Source: Euwallacea fornicatus (Eukaryota; Arthropoda; Insecta; Coleoptera; Curculionidae). From it: a stretch of DNA of 64,000 bases. Below the pieces are notes generated by a model, which was not told where the DNA came from, searched no databases, and saw only the letters and a program-made list of their open reading frames with translations. This document shows, in pieces, positions 1 to 12,400 of this stretch. The DNA lies in the NCBI RefSeq assembly GCF_040115645.1, contig NC_089571.1, forward strand, positions 1,426,001-1,490,000. Direction: 5' to 3'. The position numbers were made by a program, and so were the translations under genes. Every line of letters begins with the position of its first letter. Within the stretch, counting starts at the first letter, position 1.

Positions 1-258
1 TCTTTATTTTGTGTTTCTTTCTAATTTTTTTCTCTTCTCTTTTTTCTTATTTTCCTTTTTTATTTTGTGCTTCTTTCTAATTTTGTTTCTTTATCTTGTT
101 TTTCTTTCTATTTTTTTTCTTCTCTTTTTTTTTCTTATTTTGTTTCTTTATTTTGTTTTTCTTCCTATTTTTTTCTTCTGTTTTTTTCTTATTTGGTTTC
201 TTTTGTTTTTCTATTTTTTTCTTTTTTTATGTCTTTTGTTCCATTTTACATATAGTGA
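1..258. repeat. T-rich low-complexity tract
   Basis: The first 258 bases are almost entirely T with interspersed C and G. They form imperfect tandem blocks of roughly 50-60 bases built from TTATTTTGT, TTCTTTCTA and TTTCTTCTC. All three forward frames stay open for 60-90 codons only because Phe/Leu/Ser codons dominate, so these are not genes. It may be part of an intron of the gene that continues at 1128. Confidence 0.85.
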
Positions 259-328
259 CACAACTTATTGCAATATAATCCCCGTATAAAGATTAATAAG
301 CTCCGAAGGAAAAGTTTTAACTATTATA

Positions 329-636
329 CAGGGTGTAACGTAAGTAAGGGTTTTCTTTTTAACACGACACAGACTTTAAGAAACTAAGCAATATTTTTAT
401 GTAGACATTTTTTCAAAATCTCAAAAAAAACGGGGTATGCGCAGATGGGTTTTAATGGATTTTTGTATAAAATCTAAATCCATTCCTGCATAAAAGAGTA
501 ATTCAACGTAAAGGAAGTAAAATGTCCCGCAAAAACAGATCAGCTGTTGCATAAAAACGGCAAACATTAAATATTTACTGTTTTTATGAGGTCTATGTCG
601 TGTTAAAAGGAAAACCCCCACTTATGCTACACCCTG
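329..636. mobile_element. MITE with CAGGGTGTA termini
   Basis: A 308-bp element with terminal inverted repeats of about 35 bp. The left end reads TA-CAGGGTGTAACGTAAGTAAG and the right end is its imperfect complement, ending TACACCCTG at 636. TA precedes the left end. It carries no transposase. It belongs with the group of TA-inserting miniature elements that share CAGGGTG ends in this window. Confidence 0.8.
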
Positions 637-1127
637 CATAATCGAATTGAAAAGATCAAAAATGCATTTACATACACTAGAAACGTTGTTGTAACTAATG
701 ATTACGCAGTAAATAATGTTACTTAATAATAAGTTAGCAAAAACCTAACACCTCCAAAAAAACCATTGCGTCCGGATATTAATGCGGGACACTGTATTTA
801 CCAACGCAAAGGAGGAGGAACAAACGGTACAAATTCAATATCCAGCAGTTTTTAATCGGAAACCGTAAATACCTTTGTTCGGGGTAAAAATCGGGAATAA
901 ACAATCATCAAAATGTTTCGCTTTCGCTTGTAAAATCATAAACATAATCAGATATTTGTTACATACTAATTTAATTTTAACCGCATTGCCTTTGCCTTCA
1001 AGTCTTTAACCTGAGTTGCCTTCTAGTTCAAGAGAAACCGGCGAACGTTAATTTTAAAGAGATGAGTTCCTTAACGTACATGGTGTATTTATTAACTTGC
1101 CAACCTAATATGTCTTTCTTTTGCTAG
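637..1127. other. AT-rich non-coding stretch
   Basis: No recognisable exon, RNA gene or repeat. It lies directly upstream of the first exon I can support (1128) and is probably intron of that gene. A pyrimidine tract runs up to the TTGCTAG acceptor at its right end. Confidence 0.5.
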
Positions 1128-2211
1128 CAATACGGTCAGTATCCACACCCACCGCAACAGGAACAGAGAGGACCGGTAGAATCTCTTTTATCGGGCTTAT
1201 TGTCAGGCGGACACCAACAGGTAACTCAAATTTACCTATTAAGAGGACTCAATATTCACGTAACTTCAAAATAATTATTATTTTACACTTTTAAATTTGA
1301 CGGAAAATTGCGAATTGCGGTACAGTAATGGATCCACTTTACCGCACGCACGAACATTTTTCAATCGGCAAAGTTTCACTTATTTTTTTTAATAAACTCT
1401 CTATTTTATTGTTGCATAAACGCGCTTGCAAATCTGACTTTGTTAATCTCTTCTACAACAAATCACGTTTAAACCAAATCAATGATTATTGTTTTCAGCA
1501 GCAACCCCACCCGCCTCAGTTGGGCGGCGATGGTTCCATCGGAGGTCTGGGATCTATGGGCGGCATTTTGGGATCTTTGGCAGGATCGCTGCTTCACAGA
1601 CAGGTGGGCTTATAGGATCGTTTTAAATCTTTCGAACGCTAGTCAGACGTAAGTGCAATCCACGTCGTTTGGACTTGCAGAAAGAGGAGAGAGAGGTCGG
1701 ATGGTTTTTTGGATTTATCAGAAATATCGTCGGGTGCCTCTGGGGGACAACTGACCCCCTTTTTTAAAATTTTTTGGTCACTCAAATTAGACCTTCAAGT
1801 AACGCGCTTAGGTATAAGAGAGGACGATCTATGATTTTGATCAACTTGAAAGCTCGATATCTGCTGAATATCTTTGTGCATTTCGATGATCTTTTCAAGT
1901 TCTGATAAGAAAGTTTATGGCAGTTGTGTTACGTTTTTTTCTAATTTTCTGCAAAATATTCAGATCTAGTATACAGGGTCTACCAAATGCGCGTGCTTGT
2001 TAGTTAATTTTTATGTGGCCCTGTAGCATCACGCTGTATTTCAGATTTTTCCTTAGTTTGTTATGCTACTTACATGCTCATGTCAGTTACGTCATTTAGA
2101 GGCAAGAGTAAATTGCGCCATATGACAGTTTCCATGCATTGAGGGTGTATTTCAAGCGATATTTAAATAATTTGTGCAAATTGCTCCTTTGCATTTCAGG
2201 ATCCCCACTAA
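1128..2211 (+). CDS. 3' end of a Gln/Pro/Gly-rich protein gene, spliced, function unknown
   Basis: Three exons in one frame: 1128-1220 (31 codons), 1499-1603 (35 codons) and 2200-2211 (Asp-Pro-His-stop). All junctions are phase 0, with donors GTAACT and GTGGGC and acceptors TTGCTAG, TTTTCAG and GCATTTCAG. The two longer exons resemble each other: each opens with Q and PHPPQ, continues with a Gly/Leu/Ser run (LLSGLLSGG and LGSLAGSLL) and ends in H-x-Q. This looks like a duplicated exon module. No catalytic motif or known domain is visible. The 5' part is not identified and probably lies left of the window. The terminal exon could instead begin at 2224, which would change the last residues. I do not recognise the family; a secreted or disordered low-complexity protein is possible. 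Confidence 0.55.
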
Positions 2212-2838
2212 GTGCAGTGTCAGCAGCGGGAGCACCACCATAAAACGTCTGCCTTATTGTGAACTTCCGATATTTAATGATATTGCGTTAAATGTGTAGC
2301 TAACCGCCAGACTTGAATTAGCGCAAAAAATATACCGGGCGTCAACGATATGTCTAATTTGTCCTTCGCTTCCAAGTCATGTCGAAACGTGATAATACTT
2401 CCGAAACTAAAATACTCCAGTTATTTGTGTTCAACATCATCGTCCAGATTTTTTGGTCTTCCGGCCAAAGGTTCTCTGGTTTAATTACCTTTGGGCCTTT
2501 CGGTAGATCGTGATATGCGACGATTTGGTTCGTTGAAAACACCACTAGTTTCCCCTTGATATTTTTCGTATCTTGCTTCGTTTTCGGCACTAAAATGATA
2601 ACTTGAACTCTAACACACCCCTGAACAATCTTAATGCAACTAAAAAAAGTCAAATAAATGGATTTAGTGCTTTAAAATCTACGAAAGCGGTCTAAGATAA
2701 CCGCCATCAACGAGAACACACCAGTCCAATCTCGTTTTCAATGCTTGTCGAACTCATTTCCGAAAAATAAGCAATTCCAAACCTACTGTCCCAAGGGGTG
2801 TCCATTTATATTTATGGCGCATGCTAGGACTCACCCCG
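1974..2838. mobile_element. Possible degenerate TIR element
   Basis: Left end TA-CAGGGTCTACCAAATGCGCG. At the right end, GCGCATGCTAGGACTCACCCCGTA is a rough complement of it. The similarity is limited to about 25 degenerate bases and no transposase reading frame is evident inside, so this is tentative. It would contain the terminal exon proposed for the upstream gene. Confidence 0.3.
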
Positions 2839-3526
2839 TACAGTGATTAGAAATATGATTGACGCCTGGTATATGTGTTTCACTGTAGATCTGAAATAAG
2901 TGGATATTATTAAGGTTTTTACATTATATTCGTTATTTTTGTATTTCTCATGGTGCTTATTGTCCCTTTTTAATGATCTTACAAGTCTTTTTTACTCTTT
3001 ATAATTTGTTAATCATGTATGAAGTTTGAATTTATTATTTAGTACAAATTTTATGATTTTTTATATGATTTTTTTTGTTAAAATACTCATGAAATTCTGT
3101 TTAAACGGCATAACAACCGGGTATCGTTTGTGAGTAAATCGTAGGGCCGTAACGTGTACAAGATGCTTGAGCAGTGCCTGCCGCATTAACGTACCGTTAC
3201 GTACCGAGGCTACGAGGCTCATTCGTACAGTGGCGGAGACACCAACGTGAACGACTTGAAAATTTGAGAAAAATGGTCGTGTTAATTAAAAAAAAAACTC
3301 AAGTACAGGCCTCAAGACGTTTCTTCATTAAAATTAAAACGCTTTTGTATTGTAGATTTTATTATAAAAAAAACTTAATTTATAAAAAAATTAAACAGAA
3401 ATTATTATGGACAAATAAATAAGGACAACTGTCCTCATCTCGAATAATCGTACAAAAAATATTCTTAATATTCGATATTGATATAAATTCATTGCAAACC
3501 ACCATTCACATACATTTAGGTGAATA
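2839..3526. other. Non-coding interval
   Basis: AT-rich sequence with no exon I can support. An open frame at 3174-3422 (+) is Lys/Arg-rich, has no motif and runs into poly-A stretches, so I do not call it. It may belong to the transposon relic immediately to the right. Confidence 0.4.
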
Positions 3527-3760
3527 TTAATATCTCGTTTGATAATCTTTATTTCTAATCACCTCCTGGCAACGTTGAGGTAAAGATTCTGTTAACTTTT
3601 GGTGTCGTTCTCGTGTCACTGCATACCAAATCCGTTGAATTTCTTCGTACAATGGAGGCAAATTTGTCATTTCTTTACTTCTGGGGGCCGGCCCCACATA
3701 CCACCACAAATTGTCAATGGGGTTCATATCTGAACTGCAAGCAAGGAGGACACTTAACAA
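3527..3760 (-). pseudogene. Tc1-like transposase relic (C-terminal part)
   Basis: On the minus strand a 77-codon open segment carries the C-terminal signature of Tc1 transposases. It has SSDMNPIDNLWWYVG (family: SPDLNPIENLW), then a Pro-Pro-Leu-Tyr-Glu-Glu-Ile-Gln-rich helix, then LPQRCQEVIRNKDYQTRY before the stop (family: MPRRCQAVI...TRY). The N-terminal two thirds, with the first two catalytic Asp residues, are not recognisable upstream (3761 onward). No TIRs were found. It is a dead, truncated copy. Confidence 0.75.
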
Positions 3761-4454
3761 CGCGAATTTGATTTTTCACCAATCACCCCCCTGATTTTTT
3801 TCCACTTCATGTGGGTAAATGAGGCTTCACTCGACCCATGGTCCCATTTAAAATTCTAAATCTTATCGGGCCCCCGCGCTATGTGTTGTTTCGATAAATT
3901 CTAAATCCGCGCCGCTATGCGTCCCCCTCGGAAACGGATTCGTCTTGTCGTTCGTGTTATACGATGTTTTTGCAGTTATCCGAAGTAGCTGTGGTGAAGA
4001 GTTTTTTGATGGAAAGCTCTGTACGATTAAATTAAATAATTATTGTTAACTACAGTATGATCTAAAGTGCCTATGAAATTGGCCTTTTTGCACAAAATAT
4101 TTATTTGTTTTTGCAGGTCTAGCCTGTAGGAATATTATGTGGTTGTTACTGGTATTTAAAATTATTTATGTACGTACTTAGGTAATAGCACAAAAATCGA
4201 ATATGAATATACATTGAGTATCTACATGGATATTCGTTGCCTTAATTATTTGCAGAATCTGTTCTCGTCACTTCTACGGATTTTCTGTCTGAAGAAAAAC
4301 AGAAAATTGAGGTAAATTTATATTTTGGAATAACTGAACATTTTTTGCACAAATTGTAAACTCTTGCCCCTGCAGAGAGGATACGAGTGATGCACTGATC
4401 ATTTTGCCTCTTAGGAACAATTATCTAATAATCGTCTTTTACAAAGCGCTAAAA
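3761..4454. other. Non-coding interval
   Basis: Contains no exon or bounded repeat that I can support. The left part may be decayed N-terminal sequence of the neighbouring transposon relic. Confidence 0.4.
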
Positions 4455-5844
4455 AAGGGCGTAAAATATTTAAAAAGGTAAAAGCATGAACCAAAATTAA
4501 AAAAAAAAATAAGCAAACATGGGTCCGCAAAACAATGATTTTGGATATATGAAAAGTTGATCTTTCTTTAAACGTTTATTTGCAATTATTCATTATTTGT
4601 TATATACAAACAAACAAAAGTTATTCTTGTTTTACCGTCTTTTTTCATTATGCAAAAACTTGCATTTTGGCTGTTCACTCGAATGCAAAATTCATTTGTG
4701 GTGATCTTAATGGCATCGCCACTGCTTATCCAAATCGCCGCATTCCCCTACGTCGTTTGGAAGAACTGACAAGATTGCGTGATACCGACTTATTGAGCAA
4801 ACAATGGTGTTTATCCAGAAGATCAAAGTCGGTCAAATCAATTCTCAAAGCAGAAAAAGAAATTTTAGCACGGATAGAGCGTGTAATCCGGAGACGAGCG
4901 TGCCGAGGATATCAGTGGCGGTGGAATTAGTGCTCCCTTGCCTGAAGAATCCTTCATGAGCATCTGTGATATCCGCACCATGTACCACGAGTACATGACT
5001 TAAATCCACTTGACCATCAAGCACGTTTGGTTTTTTGTCGCTGGTTTCCACGCAATGACACTGAAGACCTGTTTTTTGTCAATATTGCTTTTATCGATGA
5101 GGCCGGATTCACACGAAATAGAGCTGTTAATTTTCACAATATGCACATACGTGTTGTGAATTTGTTTCCGTTAGCACAAACACTTGTATCCCCATGCTCT
5201 AGTGGAATCTGGACTTCAGGCGTGGTTTTTATTCAACATTTGGATGAGTATTTAGGACAACAGATTTCCAGGTCCCGTCATTTTACCAAACAGGCTAACA
5301 GACGCTACTTACCTACACTTTCTGTCAAAACACAATGAGCGATCTCTTGAGCAACACTCTTTTCGACCAAAGCAGCAAGCGCAATTTCAGGATGATAGTG
5401 CGCTGCTATGACCTGCAAGATCGCCAGATTTAAACCCTCTGGATTTATTTTTTGGGATGTTTGGAAACATTAGTCTATCATACTCCTGTGATTAGCTTCC
5501 AGCTGTTGCGGCTACGAATTAATAAAAAAAAATGGCAGCAGATCGGAGCCAATGGGGAGGTTTTAGTAAAAGCTCAAATACCTTTCAGACAAAGATATCG
5601 CGCCTGCTTGAAGACGGAAGGGGGGCACTTTGAACATCTTATGCTGCTTTTTTTGCTAGAAGCTTCTTTCGTTTGTATGTAATAAATAAATAATAGCTGC
5701 AGATAAATGTTTCAAGACAAAAATACCCTCCCACATCTCTGAAACCACTAGTTTGCGGACCCATGTTTATTAAAACTTTTTTGCTTATTTTGACCCATAC
5801 CATTGCCGCTTTAACTGCTTGACAGTTTTCTTTTTGACGCCCTG
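4455..5844 (+). mobile_element. Tc1/mariner-superfamily element, degraded
   Basis: Bounded by degenerate TIRs of about 90 bp. The outer ends are AAAGGGCGT and ACGCCCTGTA. The clearest inner match is AACATGGGTCCGCAAA at 4515-4532 against its complement at 5750-5768. Inside, on the plus strand, are broken transposase segments in family order: an N-terminal helix-turn-helix part (AYPNRRIPLRRLEEL, about 4724-4770), then KEILARIER, then a catalytic part at 5027-5338 with FIDEAGFTRN followed by FHNMHI (family: FTDEA.FTRNG...HN.H.W), then PARSPDLNPLDLFFG near 5416-5455. Stops and frameshifts separate the pieces. The element cannot make a working enzyme. Confidence 0.85.
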
Positions 5845-6425
5845 TACATCTTTAGACTCCCTTGGATCTTCGGAAGTTTAGTTGAATTTACCGTTTGTGC
5901 CACCATTCGCCTCGTTTTCTGTTCAGTTTATCTGGGAAAAATGATGACGACTTTGTGGTAAAGCGTAACGCACGCGCACTACTGCACACACACAACGCGA
6001 CGGTCGGACTCAAATCAACAAATCCCAGGCAGGTCGTTAACGCAAGAAAATAAAACAAACTGCAGGTATATGACAAAACCAAACATATTTTCAGGTTTTT
6101 TTTAAATAATACATTTTTTGGTTATAAATTGGAGAAATAAAATTTGATTTACAAATACACAATATAGAATTTACCGATGCCGTAATATGCAAAATAAAAC
6201 AGATATAATATAATTTTGATTAACAAGTGAGGGTACCCTACAAGCCGCTTTAGAATCAACGAAATTTCGAATCGGAACGAAAACCTTCTTACCAAATTTC
6301 AAAAAGGTGGTCGCAAAGCAAACGGTCCTACTATTAAAATCTAAATATTTACAGTCATTTGAAATACTACTAATTTTCTAGTTTATATTTTCAGTCAATT
6401 GTTTAAACAGTCCGCACAAACACTT
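5845..6425. other. Region 3' of DCAF5
   Basis: AT-rich, with no exon or bounded repeat recognised. It lies immediately downstream of the DCAF5 stop codon (minus strand) and presumably holds its 3' UTR. I found no convincing AATAAA on the minus strand here. Confidence 0.4.
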
Positions 6426-9400
6426 TCAATTTGAATCGGAGTCGTTTGCGTAAACGCGATTTCTAAAATGCATTCGAGCCTTCCGAACCCGTTTCCGGAA
6501 CCTCTCGTTTCTATGTTCCTCATCACTGGTGCGACCGTTTTGCGTGTTTCCGGGTGCGATCTCCGGAGTTTTTTTACTACTGAAATTTAGATATTTATCC
6601 AAACACCTACTGGACCTGTTATTGCTTGAACTCGTGCCGAAGCCGCTGTCCGTGTGGCTGATGGTGCGTCGTTTGGTTGGGGGCGTGTGGAACTCGCAGT
6701 CGTCAGAATCCGAGGAGAACGTGCTGTAGCCATCTTCAACTTTATGGCCGTTGGTGTAGTTTAGGATGCACTCGTCTTCGGAATCGCTGAAATTTACCTT
6801 TGGGGAAACATACTGCCTCTTCACATTTTTCCTCTTTGACGTCTGAAGATCGATAGGTCCTATAACAAATTGAGAAAATATCAAACTGATCTATCTGTTC
6901 CGTTCTGAAGAAGCGGTTACATTTGCTTCATGTGGTGCATTAATTTAAACTTGAACACGTGTTTTCCATGTAATTTTTTGTACACGTTCTTGTAGCATCT
7001 ATACTAAAGTATCACCATAGAAACTTTTGCTCCTAACTCTAGAATCTCGCTAGTATGGACTAATCACTCTATGAAGTTGTATGTATTTATTTCGAAAAAG
7101 GGCAGAAATGTTAAATATTCGTGTTAACCTACTAGCTTATGATTTAACGGCTAAATCATACAAATTTTTAAGGGATTCTGAATATGTAAAAATTTCCAGG
7201 GTGTTTCATTTGAATTTTCGTTGCTTCCATTGCGTTCAGACACAGCTCTGCGTTAGTTAAATTAATCATATAAAATAGACTATCACCAGCAACGGCCATA
7301 CACGACGTTGTTGTTTTTTAATTCTCCAAAATGAGCCAACACAAAAGCAAAAACGTAACTTTAAATTACATTTTACCAATATCAAATGTCATATCAAGGA
7401 ATGTCGTAAATGTGAGTTCTAAAGCAGTGATATTCCCGTTCGGCTTTTTCCCTTTTGATACAGTGTGTTTTCCATACATTGTACCTCCGCAATAGACAGG
7501 TATCACCAGTTCAAGTCGGAGCATGGGAATTGTACGAGTGGGAGAAGAACCGCACAAGTTGTAACACGCCTCCGACGAAGCGCGTCGAGAGGCCTGCGCG
7601 GTTGAAGTGAGCGAAGATAGATCTCTCATCGTTTCAGAATTTTTACTGATATAATTCTTTATAAATTATTGGACATTTCCCCATTATAGCATAGCTTAGC
7701 TACGTCATTGATAAATCTGATGTTCTAAATTCGCTGATATTCGTTTATGACGTTTTGGTGGGTCCAAGACTACGCTGGCTGTAGACTAGAAGTCATTGAT
7801 AAACGAAACGGAACGTTGGACTGAAATGAATGACAACGACCTAACTTGACTTGTTTTGCTAGTAGCATTGAAAGTCAGGAAGATGTTATCCAACGGTGCT
7901 TTTCATCAAAAAGGGCTAAGCTAACATAGTAACCTTCCAAAAAATCAACCACTGAAGGCTACATATACTGAATTGTGTAAGGAAGCAGGGCGTTTCGTTT
8001 ATCGTTTAAAATGATATCGGAAAATAATAAATTGACCAGTGCAGGTAAAGCAAAAAAAATCCATCTCAGCAAGGCCTCCAAATCGATAATGATCTAAACT
8101 CTAATCTAAACAACAGCAAAAGTCCACTTCCAGCGTTAGTCTCTCCTCGATGCACTTCGTTGGTCGTTGTCGGAGTACAGGTAAGGCTAACTGGGCTGAT
8201 TTCCAGACAATGACGCACAGAGAGATTTCTTTCTCTCACATCGTATGACGCGAAATTCAGAGGGACGGTTTAATCCGCAAGGTCCGTCATAGTTAGTATT
8301 TAAGTGTCAATCTATAGAACAGGCTGGGCAGATTCACTGAATAGCTCGTGCCAAAACTCGTACAAATTGTATTTTTTTCTTACAGTAATTTAGTTTCCGC
8401 TGTATAACAATAAATTGTTTTCGCGTATCATTTTGCATCACATGATGTGAGAGAGAGAGAGAGAAATCTCTCTCTGCGCGTCTCTTTTCCAAATTGGCCC
8501 AAAGAGCCTTACGAGTGCTGCTATTCCAACTAGAACTGGTGATGCCTGCGTAATTCCCCTTAAAATGCGAGAATATTGAATAGATCGTCTATTTTACATA
8601 CGATTTGACATCTAATTAACCAAACTATATATCATGCTGTGCACAAACTATTCCTACCTCTACTAGTTGATGCCCCATTATTATAGTCTTCGTTATTATT
8701 GATGGCAATAAGGTTTCCATTACTAGCACTATTACCGTTGGACACTTGTCCATTTGTATTTGACATTTCGGCACTGTTTTGTGGAACTTCTAAAGCGTTT
8801 ATCACATGCTCTGACGTGCCTAAAAAGAACCAGTAACTTCGTCACTATTTTTTTAAATAATTTTAATTAATTACTCATAACGTTATCAACTCGTAAATTT
8901 CCTATCAAATCGTTTTAGCGCTCGTTTCACGTACTCACCGTTTAAAGGCGTCGGCAATATATTCACTAAATTTTCCTCCTCGTTATTAGAAGAGTGATTG
9001 TCTTCGTCGTTATCACCGTTTTGCGGACTATGCACGGTCAGATTTAAAGCTTCATCTTCTGAATCTTGCTCTAGAACCTACAAATATATCGATTCAGTAA
9101 AAGTGATAAAAACGTTAAACTACAGATCTCACTCTATATACTGACGAATTGGAGCTAGTTATTCCCGTACTAGTACTGGGTGTATCTAAAAGCATATTTA
9201 GACCTGCGTTGGCACATGCTTCTCGCAAACATTGTCTGGTGCGATATCGAAGTGACCTAAACGTAAGAGTTTTGTTCGATAAATTTATTATCCGAATTCA
9301 ACACGCTATTGGATCAATATCGTTTAACCCCATTGGCAGAAGTATAGTCGAACTTTGTCTCTTATTAAAAAAACATGCTCTATATCAATGGCGTTGTTGA

Positions 9401-12400
9401 GGTTTGAATGGAGAAATAGTGAAGTTATAAAAAAAGTCTACACAGTTATAACTACATTGTATTGTACCTCAACCAAAGGTTGTATGCCAGTGGAGGCCGA
9501 TTCTTCAATTGTCTGCTAAAAATGCAGGCACAGTAGCTTACAGTCACGGGTAATCGTTAGTCAAAGAGTCTCTGTTAATTGCGGGGGATTTTTAGATGTG
9601 GCCTTTACTTCAACTGTTGGTAAAATTTTAACTTCGGTTAGAAAAACACTCCTATGAGATAGTTATTTCATAGCTGTCGCCCTTTAATTGAACATTGAAA
9701 AACCGGCCCTAAACCTTACACATAACAAATGGTTCACGGATGGCAACAGACTAGCCTGACTTGTTTCGTTAGTAGCGTTGCAAGTCAGGAAGCACGTTTG
9801 CTTTTCATGAAAAGGTGCTAAGCTAACACGGTAACATTCCAAGGAATGAACCACTGAAGAGTCCACCGTACTAATGTGCACTGAATCGTTTGAGGAATCG
9901 GAGGGTGGAACATGATTTACAGGATAATCATGCTTATTTGAAACTTTTATAGTGTTATTCAAGGGAATTCTGGAGAGGATTTTCTACTACCGAAAGTATT
10001 TTAATATATGGCGAAATAAGTAAATTTTCGATATTTATGGTTTTTTTTCATAATAATAGATCGACGCAGTTTCAGCAACATCACATTATTAGTTATACAT
10101 TTAAGCGGAACCTAATGTACTATTTTACCACATGGTACTTGCAGTTGAATAACTCCAGGCTATCCAGTGCGGCAAAGGCGCTTTCGCACGTGTTAAGTAC
10201 GATATTTTTCTACGTGCCCGCATGCGCTCTCTATGTTAAATTAAATATTTGACGTTAAATGCTACTTTCAGATCGCAAATACAGCCGTTTTTACTCAAGC
10301 TAGTGAGAAAAATATATTTTGAATGGAAATATTAAAATACAGCCCTCGATTCATTTTTCACAGTTCAGCTCATCTCACCTTGGACTACTTTCGCTATAAT
10401 GTTTGATTTTCCTTGTTTCCGACAAACTTGGACTTTTCTTTAACGATTTTTTACATGAGCCATTACATCTCTCCTTAGCTTTCTGCTTTAGTGCGTGCTT
10501 TTCTTTCTTTTTCCATTTTTCTCGTAGCTGCATTCTAAAATAAACAAAGATTAGTACCAGCTTTAATGCATGCATACACATACAGTGTGGTGACTTTAAC
10601 GGGAATAAATTCGATATCTACATGGCATTGGATTTTTAACAAAATTGCTTAAACGCATCAATTTTCATTTTACCCGATGCACTTTTTCGTGGGGTTCTGA
10701 TGGTACATATGTCGACCACGTAACTAAGGGAGCAATTACTCTTAAAGTTTAAATGGAAAGGGGGCTCAAGCGATACGTCATTTTAAGGATTTTTTCAACC
10801 TTTATCTGAGCTATCACTTTTTATCATAGAGCAAAGTAACACCAGAAATAAACAAAATTTCTTCTTAAAAGAACAGTTTGTGGTAGGGGAACCATTAGCA
10901 AATTGGGAACTTTGATACATGACTACAGCGAAACGTTGGATGGTATTTAAGTAGGGCAATCCTCACTACAAAATAAAAGGGAGGAATGAGGAACTGTAAC
11001 GTTAAAACAGACAAACATACGAAAAGTTTGGGGACTCTGCGCCCTGATGCCAACACTGTTGTTAACATTTCTGTTATTTACGTTAATGTTAAGTTTAAAT
11101 ATTTTACTAAACCTTAACGGCTAGAGTACCCTCACGTCCATGTACTAGTGGCAGTTCATCGACATAATTATGGTTAAAGTAGAGACGAATTCCTCGTTGA
11201 GCACTTTTCACATTTTGAATGTGAGGGCTGGCAAGGAAATTACGTGGCTTACGACGTGCATGGGTTTTTTACCGAACAACCTGTAGTTATTTCTACGAGT
11301 AGTATATACAGTAAGTATATAACGTATACGCTGCCTTGACATTTCCGTGACTGTAGAAATGAACCTTTTTACCGGGCAAGACCGGAAAGACGATATAAGG
11401 GGCCCTTAAAGCCAACTTCCAGTTTGCCAATGCAAAAAAAGGTCGTAGAAATATATTTGCCTGGTTTTTACGCCCTACGATATGGATCAGCCGTTTCGGC
11501 AGTGGTAACACAACAAGCTCTTGAGGAAGACACCTTATATAATACAAAATTTCGCTTACTTTTTGACAGAAGTTGGTGCCTTATTGTAAGCCATTTTAGC
11601 CAGTCGATGCCTCTTCTTGGCTATTAGCTGAGCTATCTTATTATGTTTTTGTTTTCTAGGATCCTCTAACGTTTTGCTTCGGCTCTTAAATATATGCTGT
11701 AACAACTTCGAATGGTCACGTTCAAAGTCTGAATCACAGCTATCCGTGGACTGAAAGTCCTCGGAACTGACCCATCCTGAAAAACACGTTAAACATTCTC
11801 CAAGACTCAGGGTCCACTTTACCTTCAATCTCTCTTTGAATAAGCGAATCGAAGAAAGCCATCATTTTCGAATCTTCTAACGTGGACTGATCGCTATAAT
11901 CATGCGATATTCTCTAAAAGAGGAATTTTATAAATATCCTAACTACACGACTGAGTAACATTTATCCAACTTACCTCGCCACTGCTTCCCACTAAATCTA
12001 TGTAATCTTGGTGAGTGTAAACTATTCTGGCCGGGTCAGTGCATTCTTTCAAAAGGGAACCAGTCCATGATCCTAAAAGGTCGTCAATATGTTTAATTGA
12101 ACGTTATTTCTGAGCTGCAATTTGGTTTTTACGTACCTATAGGTATTGTACTCCATAATTTGATCATCTTTTCGACCCCAGAGGATGCGATTAAATTGTT
12201 ATGTTTATTGTACCTAACTTGGTTAACTATGGACCGATGGCCTTTCATCACAACATGTAAATCTCCCCATTCTTCTGGAATTACAAATAAACAAATTAGG
12301 ACGTTGTGATATTTGTGCAAGTTCGAGTATAAAGCGGATGGCTATTTCTATTTATAAAAAAATCGTGGCGAACGGTTGAATCACCCTGTTGGTACACGTG

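Noticed and set aside
11..289. Three overlapping open frames encoding Phe/Leu-rich, membrane-like peptides
   Set aside because: They arise from a T-rich low-complexity tract where all forward frames are open; no start context or motif.
1328..1615. 95-codon frame as a single-exon gene
   Set aside because: Only its second half is coding, and that is better explained as the spliced exon 1499-1603; the first half is intron with no similarity to the module.
2224..2262. Alternative terminal exon (QREHHHKTSALL) for the 1128 gene
   Set aside because: Its acceptor lacks a pyrimidine tract; the acceptor at 2198-2199 (TTTGCATTTCAG) is much better.
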